Shown: positions 1 to 8,730 of the stretch, in pieces | Layout: every line of letters begins with the position of its first letter | Numbering within the stretch: position 1 is the first letter of the stretch | From: Paludibacteraceae bacterium | GTDB taxonomy: Bacteria > Bacteroidota > Bacteroidia > Bacteroidales > Paludibacteraceae | Assembly (NCBI GenBank): GCA_017394705.1 | Contig: JAFPXH010000009.1 | Coordinates: forward strand, 1-64,000 | Reading direction: 5' to 3' | DNA length: 64,000 nucleotides | Made by a program: the position numbers and the translations under genes | The notes under the pieces: model-generated | What the model was told of the DNA's origin: nothing | The model's database searches: none | Seen by the model: only the letters and a program-made list of their open reading frames with translations

Positions 1-56
1 AGAATAATCGAATTTATCAAGTGTAGAATCTTTTCGGGAACCTTTGTTCCGTTTAG

Positions 57-120
57 TGGATTAGAGGATTAGGGGATTAGGGGCGAACCGCTAAACACTA
101 ACCACTAACCGCTAACCGGT
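57..120. repeat. Degenerate 7-8 base tandem repeat (GGATTAGG, then CTAACC units)
   Basis: Two to three GGATTAGG-like octamers are followed by about four heptamers of the ACTAACC/GCTAACC type. The second half is roughly the reverse complement of the first, so the array can fold on itself. It belongs to the period-7 repeat class found throughout the window. Confidence 0.75.
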
Positions 121-160
121 TATTTCAGTTCTTGTACTACATCTTGTTATGAATAGACAT

Positions 161-174
161 TCTTTCAAAGATCA
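161..174 (-). promoter_or_regulatory. boxA-like antitermination site in leader RNA
   Basis: Read on the minus strand this is TGATCTTTGAAAGA, close to the bacterial boxA antitermination element (TGCTCTTTAACA type) found in rRNA leaders. It lies about 50 bases downstream of a good minus-strand promoter, and no open reading frame follows before the window edge. I infer the leader of an rRNA operon whose 16S gene begins beyond position 1; the 16S start itself is not in the window. Confidence 0.4.
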
Positions 175-222
175 TTACTTGCGCCATTTGAGAGCCCTCA
201 AATTTTTGGGCGAAAGCGGATG

Positions 223-254
223 CAAAGGTACTGCTTTTTTTTGAACTGACCAAA
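223..254 (-). promoter_or_regulatory. Minus-strand promoter, probably of an rRNA operon
   Basis: The minus strand reads TTTG (251-254), a 20-base spacer and TACCTTTG (223-230), matching the Bacteroidota -33/-7 promoter. Transcription would run leftward out of the window through a leader with a boxA-like site. The rest of 1-222 holds a GGAAC/GTTCC hairpin near position 40 and a TTAGGGG/CTAACC-type 7-8 base repeat array at 57-120. There is no gene in 1-346. Confidence 0.6.
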
Positions 255-347
255 TCTAAATGCATTTTTTTTGCATTTTCTTTGTAACTCATTGATTTTC
301 AATAATAGCATTTTTGCTGTTTTGTGAGGTAAGATAGAAGTAGGAGT

Positions 348-378
348 AAAAAAAGCCCCTCTCGTGCGAGAGGAGCTT
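348..378 (-). terminator. Rho-independent terminator of the 447-1241 gene
   Basis: On the minus strand a GC-rich hairpin (AGCTCCTCTCG with CGAGAGGGGCT, 3-base loop) is followed by seven T residues. It lies about 70 bases past the stop codon of the membrane protein gene. Confidence 0.85.
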
Positions 379-379
379 A

Positions 380-441
380 GTGTACGCGTATGTATATATA
401 AGGAACGCGTGCATGCGTGCATGCGTGTACACGCATATGTA
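380..441. repeat. Alternating purine-pyrimidine tract (Z-DNA prone)
   Basis: Positions 380-400 (21 bases) and 405-441 (37 bases) alternate purine and pyrimidine without a single exception. Only four bases break the run. The second block contains GCATGCGT repeats. It sits between the stop codon at 447 and the terminator, in transcribed but untranslated sequence. Confidence 0.8.
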
Positions 442-446
442 AATTT

Positions 447-1241
447 TTACTTATCTGCTTTCTTAGCGGCAGGTTTTTTAGCAGCGGGTTTCTTAGCAGC
501 AGGCTTCTTAGCGGCCGGTTCTTCCTCTGCTTTGGGTTTGTCCACTATAGGCAGTTCTACTTTCGGAGCCCTTTCTTTTACCTCTTCTACCAATTCAGCG
601 GCTTTTTTCTCATATGCATCAGGAGCGAGGAACTCACCGGTTGTGAGTTGGCGATAGATAGAAGCCTCCACGCCATAGATAGCGGGAACAGCGAACAGGA
701 TGAGGATAAATACGATGATAGTACCGATGGTCTGCAGCCAACCGATATGGCCGATACCGAAGAGAGCATTGATGATTGCGGCAGCTATTCCAAGCGCAAA
801 AGCCAGCAGGAACTCAGACCAGAAGATACGCCATTTATTACCGTAAGTCAGGCGGTTGGATTCACGCAATGCTTCGAGAGCCGGCAGGTCTTTGTCCACA
901 AAGAGCACTGCAGCGAAAGCCCAAGCGACAGAGATAACGATACCCGGGATGAACATAAATGCCATTCCGACAGCGATAGCGCCCGTCATAAGAGACATGA
1001 GGATGAAGAACTCGCCCATGTTACGGCGATACTCCTCTTTGAAGATAAAGAGCGGATTCATCATATGGCCTTTCGCCATCTCTGCAGGCAGCGAGCACAT
1101 AGCGATTGTTGTGCCGACGTTGAGGTAGGGAATCCAGATGGTGAGGACATAGAGCAGCACAGCGGCTACAAGACTGAGATAATTAACCAAAGCGATTGCA
1201 ACGCCATCCTTGATAGTTGCAATAATGTTCAGCTTTTTCAT
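447..1241 (-). CDS. Integral membrane protein with a lysine/alanine-repeat tail
   Basis: A 264-residue protein of unknown function. Hydrophobic stretches near residues 20-45, 75-115, 140-165 and 170-195 indicate about five or six membrane helices. The last 25 residues repeat a KPAAK unit four times, which resembles the C-terminal tail of histone-H1-like proteins and would be cytoplasmic and strongly basic. The repeat is encoded by near-identical 15-base units, so its copy number could change by slippage. The gene is monocistronic, with its own promoter (1329-1359) and terminator (348-378). The general architecture resembles DUF975-like membrane proteins, but I cannot assign a family firmly. 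Confidence 0.8.
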   Translation of the reverse strand: MKKLNIIATIKDGVAIALVNYLSLVAAVLLYVLTIWIPYLNVGTTIAMCSLPAEMAKGHMMNPLFIFKEEYRRNMGEFFILMSLMTGAIAVGMAFMFIPGIVISVAWAFAAVLFVDKDLPALEALRESNRLTYGNKWRIFWSEFLLAFALGIAAAIINALFGIGHIGWLQTIGTIIVFILILFAVPAIYGVEASIYRQLTTGEFLAPDAYEKKAAELVEEVKERAPKVELPIVDKPKAEEEPAAKKPAAKKPAAKKPAAKKADK

Positions 1242-1252
1242 AGAGTTAGTGA

Positions 1253-1290
1253 ATTAATGGGTTATTGGATTAGAGGATTAGTGGTTAGGG
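1253..1290. repeat. Period 7-8 tandem repeat (GGATTAG units)
   Basis: Degenerate TTAGAGG/TTAGTGG units lie in the 5' untranslated region of the 447-1241 gene. This is another member of the dispersed heptamer-period repeats. Confidence 0.7.
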
Positions 1291-1328
1291 GATAACTCCC
1301 GGCCCAAAGTCTTCGACTTTTTATGCCG

Positions 1329-1359
1329 CAAAGGTACAACAAAAAAATGACATACGCAA
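1329..1359 (-). promoter_or_regulatory. Promoter of the 447-1241 membrane protein gene
   Basis: The minus strand reads TTGC (1356-1359), a 19-base spacer and TACCTTTG (1329-1336). The -33 box lies in the loop of a perfect 12-base-pair hairpin (1343-1354 with 1365-1376) whose arms are A- and T-rich like a terminator. Confidence 0.8.
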
Positions 1360-1376
1360 GAGACTATGTCATTTTT
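1343..1376. terminator. Terminator-like hairpin enclosing a -33 box
   Basis: AAAAATGACATA (1343-1354) pairs perfectly with TATGTCATTTTT (1365-1376). The ten-base loop contains the GCAA (-33) of the minus-strand promoter. A/T runs on both arms would let it act as a bidirectional terminator, insulating the promoter from dnaK read-through. Confidence 0.55.
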
Positions 1377-1409
1377 CTTTTAAAAGTTCACTTTTTTAAT
1401 ATTATCCCC

Positions 1410-1479
1410 ATTGTTCCACGCGACTTAGGTAGGGAAAAAGTGCGTTCTAGGTCCGTTGAGAGTGCGTTCGTGGAACAAT
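1410..1479. repeat. Perfect 11-base inverted repeat with a 48-base interior
   Basis: ATTGTTCCACG (1410-1420) and CGTGGAACAAT (1469-1479) are exact reverse complements. The interior has no ORF and does not fold as a tRNA by eye. It could be a decayed small mobile element or a structured RNA. Confidence 0.6.
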
Positions 1480-1553
1480 TGCTGCGATATACATGATTAT
1501 TAAGATTACGAGCAGTACCCATGGTATATCTCCGAAAGAATCTTGCCAAGACA

Positions 1554-1591
1554 TAAAAAAAACCTCGTCCGTGTGGGCGAGGCATTTTTTG
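1554..1591. terminator. Bidirectional terminator downstream of dnaK
   Basis: An A-run, the hairpin CCTCGtCC...GGgCGAGG with a four-base loop, then a T-run. It lies about 90 bases beyond the dnaK stop codon and would terminate transcripts from either strand. Confidence 0.75.
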
Positions 1592-1601
1592 TGTTATCTT
1601 A

Positions 1602-1679
1602 TCGAGGGTTTGTCGGAGGTGTTAGGCACTCGTTACCTACTTTCATCGAGAGTGCACCCCCTCACAGGGGTACCACTCG
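1602..1679. repeat. Intergenic palindromic repeat, copy 1
   Basis: This segment shares TCGAGGGTT, GGCAC and a nearly identical 38-base block (from TTTCRTCGAGAGTGC through a CCCCCTC/AGGGG palindrome to GGTACCAC) with 25859-25924. It ends at the dnaK stop codon. No ORF lies inside. Confidence 0.7.
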
Positions 1680-1680
1680 A

Positions 1681-3591
1681 TTATTTAACCTCCTCAAAAT
1701 CGACGTCTTCTGCCGATGGGTTTCCGCCGTTGTTATTGTCAGCTCCCGGTTGCGGGCCTTGCGGACCTGCATTCTGTTGCGCCTGTTGCTGTGCGGCGTA
1801 CATCTCTGCGCTGGCAGCTTGGAAAGCAGTCATGAGTTCGTTATTAGCTGCTTCGCAGGCATCTGCGTCGCGCTTCTCATACGCCTCTTTGAGTTTCTTG
1901 AGTGCTTCCTCAATCGGTGCTTTCTTCTCAGCCGGGATCTTATCGCCGAACTCGGCTAACTGCTTCTCTGTCTGGAAGATAGTAGCGTCTGCTTTATTGA
2001 GCTTGTCAGCTTGCTCTTTGGCTTTCTTATCAGCCTCTGCGTTTGCCTCAGCCTCAGCTTTCATGCGCTTGATCTCTTCGTCAGACAGACCGGAGGATGC
2101 CTCAATACGGATCTTCTGCTCCTTGCCGGTAGCTTTATCCTTCGCAGTAACATTCAAGATACCATTAGCATCAATATCAAAGGTTACTTCGATCTGCGGT
2201 TCGCCACGACGTGCCGGCATGATTCCATCGAGGTGGAAGATACCGATCTGTTTGTTCTGAGCCGCCATCGGACGCTCACCTTGAAGCACTTTGATCTCTA
2301 CAGAAGGTTGATTATCAACGGCTGTGGTGAAGGTCTCGGTCTTCTTGGTTGGGATGGTTGTGTTCGCCTCAATCATCTTGGTCATAACACCTCCCATGGT
2401 CTCGATACCGAGGCTCAGCGGGGTTACATCAAGGAGCAATACATCCTTGACATCGCCTGTGAGGACACCACCTTGGATAGCTGCGCCGACTGCGACAACC
2501 TCGTCCGGGTTAACGCCCTTAGACGGAGCCTTGCCGAAGAATTTCTGTACGGCATCCTGAATAGCCGGGATACGAGTCGAACCACCAACCAAGATGATTT
2601 CGTCGATATCAGAGGTCTTCAATCCGGCGTGCTCGAGGGCCGTGCGGCACGGAGCGATGGTACGCTGGATAAGGTCGTCAATCAGTTGCTCAAATTTCGC
2701 ACGCGTCAGCGTCTTAACGAGGTGAGCCGGAACGCCGTTAACAGGCATAATGTACGGCAGGTTGATCTCTGTAGAGGTAGCAGAAGACAGCTCAATCTTT
2801 GCTTTCTCGGCAGCCTCTTTCAGACGTTGCATAGCCATCGGGTCTTTGCTAAGGTCGGCACCGCCGTTCTCGTTCTTGAACTCCTGAACGAGCCAGTCGA
2901 TAATACGGTGGTCAAAATCATCACCACCAAGGTGGGTATCACCATCGGTAGCTTTTACTTCGAAGACACCGTCGCCGAGTTCAAGCACAGACACATCGTG
3001 TGTACCACCACCGCAGTCGAAGACTACAATCTTCATATCCTTATTGGACTTGTCAAGTCCATAAGCGAGGGCAGCAGCAGTCGGCTCGTTGACGATACGG
3101 CGTACGTTAAGGCCTGCGATCTCGCCGGCTTCCTTGGTAGCCTGACGCTGCGAGTCATTGAAGTATGCCGGCACGGTGATGACAGCTTCAGTAACCTCCT
3201 GTCCGAGGTAGTCCTCTGCGGTCTTCTTCATCTTCTGAAGGATGATAGCCGAGATCTCCTGCGGGGTATAGAGACGTCCGTCGATGTCCACACGCGGAGT
3301 GTTGTTATCGCCCTTTGTTACTTTATAAGGAACACGCGCGATTTCAGACTGCAAGCGGTCGTAGGTCTCGCCCATGAAACGCTTGATAGAATAAATAGTT
3401 TTGGTTGGGTTTGTAATAGCTTGACGTTTAGCAGGGTCGCCTACTTTACGTTCGCCACCTTCAATAAATCCAACAACAGAAGGAGTAGTACGCTTACCTT
3501 CAGCGTTAGCAATGACGATAGGTTCGTTACCCTCCATGACGGCTACACACGAGTTGGTAGTACCGAGGTCAATTCCAATAATCTTAGACAT
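1681..3591 (-). CDS. dnaK: Molecular chaperone DnaK (Hsp70)
   Basis: An ATP-dependent chaperone that binds exposed hydrophobic segments of proteins with DnaJ and GrpE, in the cytoplasm. The 636-residue length is normal. The nucleotide-binding domain starts [14 protein letters not shown] (residues 5-18), with [15 protein letters not shown] near 200 and the hydrophobic linker [11 protein letters not shown] near 390. The substrate-binding and lid regions follow, then an N/G-rich tail ending VDFEEVK. dnaJ and grpE are not adjacent, as is common in Bacteroidota. No ordinary TAnnTTTG promoter is seen just upstream, so a heat-responsive or more distant promoter is possible. A terminator lies at 1554-1591. 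Confidence 0.98.
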   Translation of the reverse strand: MSKIIGIDLGTTNSCVAVMEGNEPIVIANAEGKRTTPSVVGFIEGGERKVGDPAKRQAITNPTKTIYSIKRFMGETYDRLQSEIARVPYKVTKGDNNTPRVDIDGRLYTPQEISAIILQKMKKTAEDYLGQEVTEAVITVPAYFNDSQRQATKEAGEIAGLNVRRIVNEPTAAALAYGLDKSNKDMKIVVFDCGGGTHDVSVLELGDGVFEVKATDGDTHLGGDDFDHRIIDWLVQEFKNENGGADLSKDPMAMQRLKEAAEKAKIELSSATSTEINLPYIMPVNGVPAHLVKTLTRAKFEQLIDDLIQRTIAPCRTALEHAGLKTSDIDEIILVGGSTRIPAIQDAVQKFFGKAPSKGVNPDEVVAVGAAIQGGVLTGDVKDVLLLDVTPLSLGIETMGGVMTKMIEANTTIPTKKTETFTTAVDNQPSVEIKVLQGERPMAAQNKQIGIFHLDGIMPARRGEPQIEVTFDIDANGILNVTAKDKATGKEQKIRIEASSGLSDEEIKRMKAEAEANAEADKKAKEQADKLNKADATIFQTEKQLAEFGDKIPAEKKAPIEEALKKLKEAYEKRDADACEAANNELMTAFQAASAEMYAAQQQAQQNAGPQGPQPGADNNNGGNPSAEDVDFEEVK

Positions 3592-3639
3592 AGTAGTATA
3601 AATTTTAATTGTTCATTCAATTTTATAACTGCGTCGTTG

Positions 3640-3706
3640 GCGCTGTAAGACCACTTACACTGTAGATAGAACCTCTACGTTGTAGGATCGCTGCGCTGTA
3701 AGACGA
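3640..3706. repeat. Degenerate copies of the 16-base repeat (dnaK leader)
   Basis: Read on the minus strand, this stretch contains GTCTTACAGCGC, ACAGTGTAAG and a second GTCTTACAGCGC. These are the units of the tandem array at 9941-10040, here more diverged. It lies in the 5' region of dnaK, between it and the era terminator. Confidence 0.6.
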
Positions 3707-3738
3707 TTCACTGGAATAATGACAAATGGTGTGCCAAA

Positions 3739-3776
3739 TAAAAAAAGTCTGCCAAACATGACAAATTGGCAGACTT
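3739..3776 (-). terminator. Rho-independent terminator of era
   Basis: A perfect 11-base-pair stem (AAGTCTGCCAA 3745-3755 with TTGGCAGACTT 3766-3776) followed on the minus strand by a T-run. It sits 34 bases past the era stop codon and ends the kbl-tdh-M16-era transcript. Confidence 0.9.
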
Positions 3777-3780
3777 ATTA

Positions 3781-3808
3781 GTGTATGGTGTATGGTGTAC
3801 CGTGTACG
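3781..3808. repeat. Heptamer tandem repeat (GTGTATG/GTGTACC, four units)
   Basis: Four consecutive 7-base units of GTGTAYS type fill the space between the terminator and the era stop codon. Member of the period-7 class. Confidence 0.8.
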
Positions 3809-3809
3809 G

Positions 3810-4712
3810 TTATGTCAGGTCGTAGCCGTAGTGTTTGAGTCGTGAGGCGCTGGATCGCCAGTCTTTGTCCACTTTGACGAAGAGTTGGAGGAATACTTTC
3901 TTTTGCAGGAAATCCTCAATATCTTTTCGTGCCATGGCTCCTACTCGTTTCAGCGCGCTTCCTGCTTTCCCGATGAGAATGCCTTTCTGGCTCTCGCGTT
4001 CACAGTAGATAATCGCGCTTATGCGGACAAGGCTCTCATCCTCCGTAAACGATTCCACCTCTACTTCCACTGAATAAGGAATCTCTTTATCGTAGTTCTG
4101 TAGTATCTTCTCGCGAATAATCTCATTCACAAAGAAACGCTCAGACCTATCGGTCAGTTGGTCTTTGGGGAAGAAAGCCGGACCCTCCGGCAATGCTTCT
4201 TTAATGGCATCAAAGAGTTGAGCCACTCCGAATTTCTCCTGCGCAGAGATAGGAAAAATCTCCGCCTCGGGCAACTGAGTGTGCCAGAAAGCGACAAGAT
4301 TCTCCAAGGTCTCCTGAGTCGTAAGGTCAATCTTGTTAATGATGAGGAAGACTTTTGTGCCGGCAGCAGACATCTTCTTTACTTTCTCAAGGAAATCCGC
4401 ATTTCGCTCGGGATTATCCTGTACCTCTGTCACATATAGCAGCACATCGGCGTCCACGAGCGCCGAGCGGCTAAACTCAAGCATCTGTCGTTGGAGTTGA
4501 TAGCTAGGCGAGAGGACACCGGGTGTATCCGAATAGACCATTTGGAAGTCCTCGCCATTGACGATACCCATGATACGATGGCGGGTGGTCTGCGCTTTCG
4601 ATGTGATAATCGAGAGCCGTTCACCCACCAAGGCGTTCATGAGCGTCGATTTGCCGACATTGGGATTGCCGACAATATTTACAAATCCACTGCGATGATT
4701 AGTCATTGTCAT
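3810..4712 (-). CDS. era: GTPase Era
   Basis: An essential GTPase that binds the 3' end of 16S rRNA and assists 30S subunit maturation. The 300-residue length is typical. The G1 motif GNPNVGKS lies at 15-22, DTPG near 61 and NKID near 126. The C-terminal KH domain has the GKAGSALKRVG loop. The start (4712) directly abuts the upstream M16 peptidase stop; a second ATG two codons in is equally possible. It is the last gene of the minus-strand run from kbl, closed by the terminator at 3739-3776. Confidence 0.98.
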   Translation of the reverse strand: MTMTNHRSGFVNIVGNPNVGKSTLMNALVGERLSIITSKAQTTRHRIMGIVNGEDFQMVYSDTPGVLSPSYQLQRQMLEFSRSALVDADVLLYVTEVQDNPERNADFLEKVKKMSAAGTKVFLIINKIDLTTQETLENLVAFWHTQLPEAEIFPISAQEKFGVAQLFDAIKEALPEGPAFFPKDQLTDRSERFFVNEIIREKILQNYDKEIPYSVEVEVESFTEDESLVRISAIIYCERESQKGILIGKAGSALKRVGAMARKDIEDFLQKKVFLQLFVKVDKDWRSSASRLKHYGYDLT

Positions 4713-7613
4713 TTATTCGCTGAACAGTTTGCCGGTAGATAGTTTGTTCACCTTGCCGAATTGCGCTTTGAGTGCTTTTTGGTCAATCAGTTTGGGGTCT
4801 CCCATCACTAACACTTTCATCGGTTTATCTTTGATGTGGGTAGTATAGAACGTGATGATATCGTCGAATTTGAGTTTCTGTACCTGACGTATCTGTAGTG
4901 TGGCAGGGTCAATCTGATAGCCCAGTCTATTCCAGTCGGTCATTCTCTGGCTCTTAGTCCGGAAAGTAGGATGGTTGCTGAGCATCGACTGTCTCAGGAT
5001 GGTTTTGATAGACTCAATATTCTCCGGTTTCTGCGGCATATCGCTTAAAAGCGAGCGATAGACCTTTATCGCATCGATGACCTTATCTGACTGCGTTCCC
5101 ACATACCCGATGAAGCGTGTGTCGCGTTGCTGGATGGCGGGTTTGATAAACGCTCCGTAAGCGGTATAAGCCATTGAGCGTTTCTCGCGTATCTCATTCA
5201 TCACCAGACCCGAGAAACCGCCGCCGAAATACTCATTGAACGCATCGTACTGCACCGCCTCGTTGACGTTATAGGGCACACCGTCAATGAAGAAATATAC
5301 TTTAGCCTGCTGCATGGAAGCATCGGGCAGGAAATAGAGTTCGGTCTTATTGATCGGCAGACGTGGACGCTCAATCGGCGAGGATGTCGGGATGGCATTT
5401 TCGGACATCGGAATGTGTCCCAAGAGTGCCATTTTGACGGAATCAGCCGGCAGTTGACCGACATAATGGATCTCCAGTTCATAATCGAGTGCACGGTGCC
5501 ACTCGCTCTCTAACTTAGACGTCTCCAACGACAAAATCTGATCCAGAGGTGTACGCTTGATGTACTCGGAGTTCTCTCCGTACAGAACGTAGTCATGCGC
5601 AGCGTCCGCCACTATATCGGTATTCTTGCGCTCTACTTTACGGCTCGAATAGACTTGTCCGATGATACTATTAAGTTTGGCGTTATTCTCCGACGTAAAA
5701 TCGGGGAAGAGCATGTGCAGATGTACTTGTGATACTATCTCCTTCATGTTTTTCTCCGCGCCCTCTATATGGACGATAACATAGTTATCGTTCACGCTGT
5801 ATGAGCATTTGCCTCCCAGTCGGGCCAGTTTGGCTTTAAACTCTCCCGCACTCAGTCCGGGTGCACCTTTCAGCCCCGCCACATTCATCATCTGCGTTGC
5901 GTACTCGAGTAGCGGCATCTCATATGTTCCCACACCGTATTTGAGTTGGAGTGTGAAGATATCATTTTTCGGGTTCGGCGTAACGAAGACATAAACATTC
6001 TCGGCAAAGCGGTCACGGTCTATATCCTTCAGGTCCACGAACCGCGGTACAAGTTTGCCGGCAGGGATGGAACTGAAATTCTTATAATACTCTGATTGCC
6101 CTTGTCCGGGTTCAATCGGTTTGATTTTGGGCTTGGCGAGTTTGTCTTTCTTGGGCGAACCTTCGGCAATCTCGAAGGTCTTATGCGGTTTGGCGAAGTA
6201 TTTCTGTACCACTGCCATCACATCTGCCTTCGTCAATGTTTTCAGTTCCTCTTTATCGCGGAAGAGTTTCTCCAGGGGCACTTGATAGACATATCCCTGG
6301 AGGAGTGTGAATGCCTTGAGCATCGGATACTCCATCATCCGATCGTACTCCTGAATACTATTGAGCCGTACCGCCTCAAAGAGGTCTTCCGACACATCTC
6401 CTTTGATCAGTTTGTCAATCGCACCCATGACGAGGTTCTCTGTTTCCTTGAGCGAACGGTATTCCTGGCTCTCCATATCCATGTAAGGGACAGCGATGAC
6501 CTCAATGCGTCCGATCTCTCGTGCGCCGTTATTCATCGCGACCGCGTACATCAGTTTGTTATCAAGTATAAGTTCGTCCAAGAGTCCGATGCCCATCTCA
6601 TTGGAGAGCAAGTCGCACGCGAAATCGAGTGCCAACTCATCGTCAGCGCCGACCTTAACGCCGTTATACGCGACGCACAGTTCCGGGAAATAACCCAGCT
6701 TGGCGCTGAATCTCTCATCCTTGGAGAAATCGGTCGGTGCGAAAGTCTTCCGCGCAGGAAGCGGTTTGCTCTCCATCGAGCCGAAAGTCTTCTCTATCAG
6801 CGGTTTCACCTCCTCTGTATTGAAGTTTCCGACGAGGATAAGCGCCATGTTATTCGGCACGTACCAGGTATTAAAGAACTCTATGAGTTGACGCAGTTTG
6901 GGGTTCTTGAGGTCCTCCGGATAACCGATTATATCACGCGCGTACGCACTTCCTTTATATAAGTGCTCGTTGATGAAAGACTGAACGTGCTGACTGTTAT
7001 CGTCCGAATACATGTTATACTCCTCAAACACATTCTCCAACTCCGCCTGGAAAGTACGGAAGACGGGATTCGTCAATCGGTCTGCATAAAGGTTCAACCA
7101 TCGTTCCATCTGATAAGCCGGGAAACGGTTATGGAAATACGTCATGTCATAACTCGTTGCCGCATTGAGGTCCTCACCTCCGATTGACTGAATGAGGTTC
7201 GAGAACTCATCGGTGGCACTATACTGCGCAGCGAGACGGCTTTGCTCGTTGATTTTCAGTTGTATAGCCTCGCGTTCCTTGGCGTCGGTAGTCATGGCGA
7301 GAGTGTCGTACAAAGCAATCACATGCTCGTAATGAGGTTTCTCTTTCTCCCAGTCCAACGCGCCCATTCGGTCTGTACCTTTGAAGAGCATATGCTCGAG
7401 ATAGTGGGCGAGACCAGTGGCTGTCTCAGGCTCATCGATAGAACCGGCCCGAGTGACTGTGGCACCGAACACATCCGGTTGGTCGTGGTCCTCCCACAAC
7501 AGAACGGTCAGACCGTTGTCCAGTTTGTACTCCGTAAGTCCTTCGGGTAATTGCGCGAAGGCAATCATTACGCTGCTGACCAAGAGCAGCACACTAATAA
7601 AAAACTTTCTCAT
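4713..7613 (-). CDS. M16 family zinc peptidase (insulinase/PqqL-like), exported
   Basis: Likely a periplasmic or outer-membrane-associated zinc protease. I place the start at 7613 (MRKFFISVLL), giving a clear signal peptide cleaved after about residue 20 (IAFA-QLP), 966 residues and a two-base gap to tdh. An upstream start would overlap tdh. The inverted zinc motif HYLEH is at residues 70-74, with the downstream glutamate in ENVFEEYN about 75-110 residues later. Four M16 half-domains fit the length. The C-terminal half lacks the motif, as usual for the inactive domain of the pair. It sits in an apparent operon kbl-tdh-M16-era. Confidence 0.92.
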   Translation of the reverse strand: MRKFFISVLLLVSSVMIAFAQLPEGLTEYKLDNGLTVLLWEDHDQPDVFGATVTRAGSIDEPETATGLAHYLEHMLFKGTDRMGALDWEKEKPHYEHVIALYDTLAMTTDAKEREAIQLKINEQSRLAAQYSATDEFSNLIQSIGGEDLNAATSYDMTYFHNRFPAYQMERWLNLYADRLTNPVFRTFQAELENVFEEYNMYSDDNSQHVQSFINEHLYKGSAYARDIIGYPEDLKNPKLRQLIEFFNTWYVPNNMALILVGNFNTEEVKPLIEKTFGSMESKPLPARKTFAPTDFSKDERFSAKLGYFPELCVAYNGVKVGADDELALDFACDLLSNEMGIGLLDELILDNKLMYAVAMNNGAREIGRIEVIAVPYMDMESQEYRSLKETENLVMGAIDKLIKGDVSEDLFEAVRLNSIQEYDRMMEYPMLKAFTLLQGYVYQVPLEKLFRDKEELKTLTKADVMAVVQKYFAKPHKTFEIAEGSPKKDKLAKPKIKPIEPGQGQSEYYKNFSSIPAGKLVPRFVDLKDIDRDRFAENVYVFVTPNPKNDIFTLQLKYGVGTYEMPLLEYATQMMNVAGLKGAPGLSAGEFKAKLARLGGKCSYSVNDNYVIVHIEGAEKNMKEIVSQVHLHMLFPDFTSENNAKLNSIIGQVYSSRKVERKNTDIVADAAHDYVLYGENSEYIKRTPLDQILSLETSKLESEWHRALDYELEIHYVGQLPADSVKMALLGHIPMSENAIPTSSPIERPRLPINKTELYFLPDASMQQAKVYFFIDGVPYNVNEAVQYDAFNEYFGGGFSGLVMNEIREKRSMAYTAYGAFIKPAIQQRDTRFIGYVGTQSDKVIDAIKVYRSLLSDMPQKPENIESIKTILRQSMLSNHPTFRTKSQRMTDWNRLGYQIDPATLQIRQVQKLKFDDIITFYTTHIKDKPMKVLVMGDPKLIDQKALKAQFGKVNKLSTGKLFSE

Positions 7614-7615
7614 AT

Positions 7616-8641
7616 TTACCATTCTAATAATACTTTGCCACATTGACCGCTAACCATCACATCAAAGCCTTTCTGGAAGTCTTCAAATTTGAAGCGGTGG
7701 GTGATAACCGGACTGAGGTCGAGTCCTCCAAGCAACATCTGCTCCATCTGATACCAAGTCTCCCACATACGGCGGCCCGTGATACCTTTGATGGTCAGGG
7801 CGTTGAAAATGACGTCGGACCAGTTGACCTGTGTGTTGGAGGGCAGGATGCCGAGTTGGGCGATGTTGGCACCTTTGTACATATGCTCAATCATCTCATT
7901 GAAGGCAGAAGGCGCACCGCTCATTTCCAGTCCGACATCGAATCCTCTAATACCGAGTTGGAACATCGCGTCTGCGATGGTCTCACCTTTGGAGCCATCC
8001 ACGGTGATGGTTGCACCCATTTTCTTGGCTATCTCCAGTCGGAGCGGATTGATATCCGTGACTACGATGTTTTTCGCCCCGGCATATCGGCAAACACCGG
8101 CAGCCATCGTTCCGATGAGTCCTGCCCCTGTGATTAGCACATCTTCGCCCAAGAGCGGAAAAGCGAGGGCTGTATGGGTGGCATTGCCGAACGGGTCCAT
8201 AATGGCCGCGAAATCATCAGGTATCTCCGGACGCAACTTGACCACATTGGATTCCGGGATGGTGACGTATTCTGCGAAACAACCGTCCTTGCCCATGATA
8301 CCGACAGAGATAGTATTTTCGCACACATGTCCCATTCCGCGGCGACAGTTACGGCAATGTCCGCAGACGATGTGTCCTTCTGCCGTAACGCGTTCGCCGA
8401 TAGTAAAATTGCGTACACCGGGTCCTACATCTTCCACCACTCCGACAAACTCGTGGCCCATGGTGTAAGGCGGTTTGCAATGGGTTTGCGACCATGCGTC
8501 CCACTTATACATGTGCAGGTCTGTTCCGCAAATGGCGGCTTTCTTGACCTTTATCAATACATCATTGACGCCCACCTCCGGCATTGGAACATCTTCCATC
8601 CAGATGCCGGGCTCGGGAAATCTCTTTACAAGAGCTTTCAT
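7616..8641 (-). CDS. tdh: L-threonine 3-dehydrogenase
   Basis: Oxidises L-threonine with NAD+ to 2-amino-3-ketobutyrate, the substrate of Kbl encoded just upstream. It is a 341-residue zinc-dependent medium-chain dehydrogenase. The catalytic zinc ligand is Cys38 in AICGTD, with GHEFVG near 62. The structural zinc site is CGHCRNCRRGMGHVC. The Rossmann motif GAGLIGTMAAG is near 170. The two genes make the threonine-to-glycine plus acetyl-CoA pathway. They are separated by 89 bases containing degenerate TCATTTA-type repeats and a small hairpin but no clear promoter. Confidence 0.97.
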   Translation of the reverse strand: MKALVKRFPEPGIWMEDVPMPEVGVNDVLIKVKKAAICGTDLHMYKWDAWSQTHCKPPYTMGHEFVGVVEDVGPGVRNFTIGERVTAEGHIVCGHCRNCRRGMGHVCENTISVGIMGKDGCFAEYVTIPESNVVKLRPEIPDDFAAIMDPFGNATHTALAFPLLGEDVLITGAGLIGTMAAGVCRYAGAKNIVVTDINPLRLEIAKKMGATITVDGSKGETIADAMFQLGIRGFDVGLEMSGAPSAFNEMIEHMYKGANIAQLGILPSNTQVNWSDVIFNALTIKGITGRRMWETWYQMEQMLLGGLDLSPVITHRFKFEDFQKGFDVMVSGQCGKVLLEW

Positions 8642-8730
8642 AATTTTCTCATTTATTCATTTACCATTTCTAATCTCCCTCCTGTCGAACGATCTGCTTC
8701 GCTGTATGGGTCATTTATTTGGCCATTTGG

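Noticed and set aside
380-441. Possible CRISPR-like or microsatellite array
   Set aside because: There are no spacers or repeats of constant length; the regularity is only alternation of base class.
417-1295. A 292-codon plus-strand frame opposite the membrane protein gene
   Set aside because: It mirrors the minus-strand gene, lacks a ribosome-binding context and promoter, and its composition is that of an antisense frame.
1410-1479. tRNA gene downstream of dnaK
   Set aside because: The inverted repeat suggests an acceptor stem, but no T-loop or anticodon arm can be drawn.
2011-3648. A 545-codon plus-strand frame opposite dnaK
   Set aside because: Long antisense frames are common opposite dnaK because of its codon use. 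The minus strand encodes an unmistakable DnaK.
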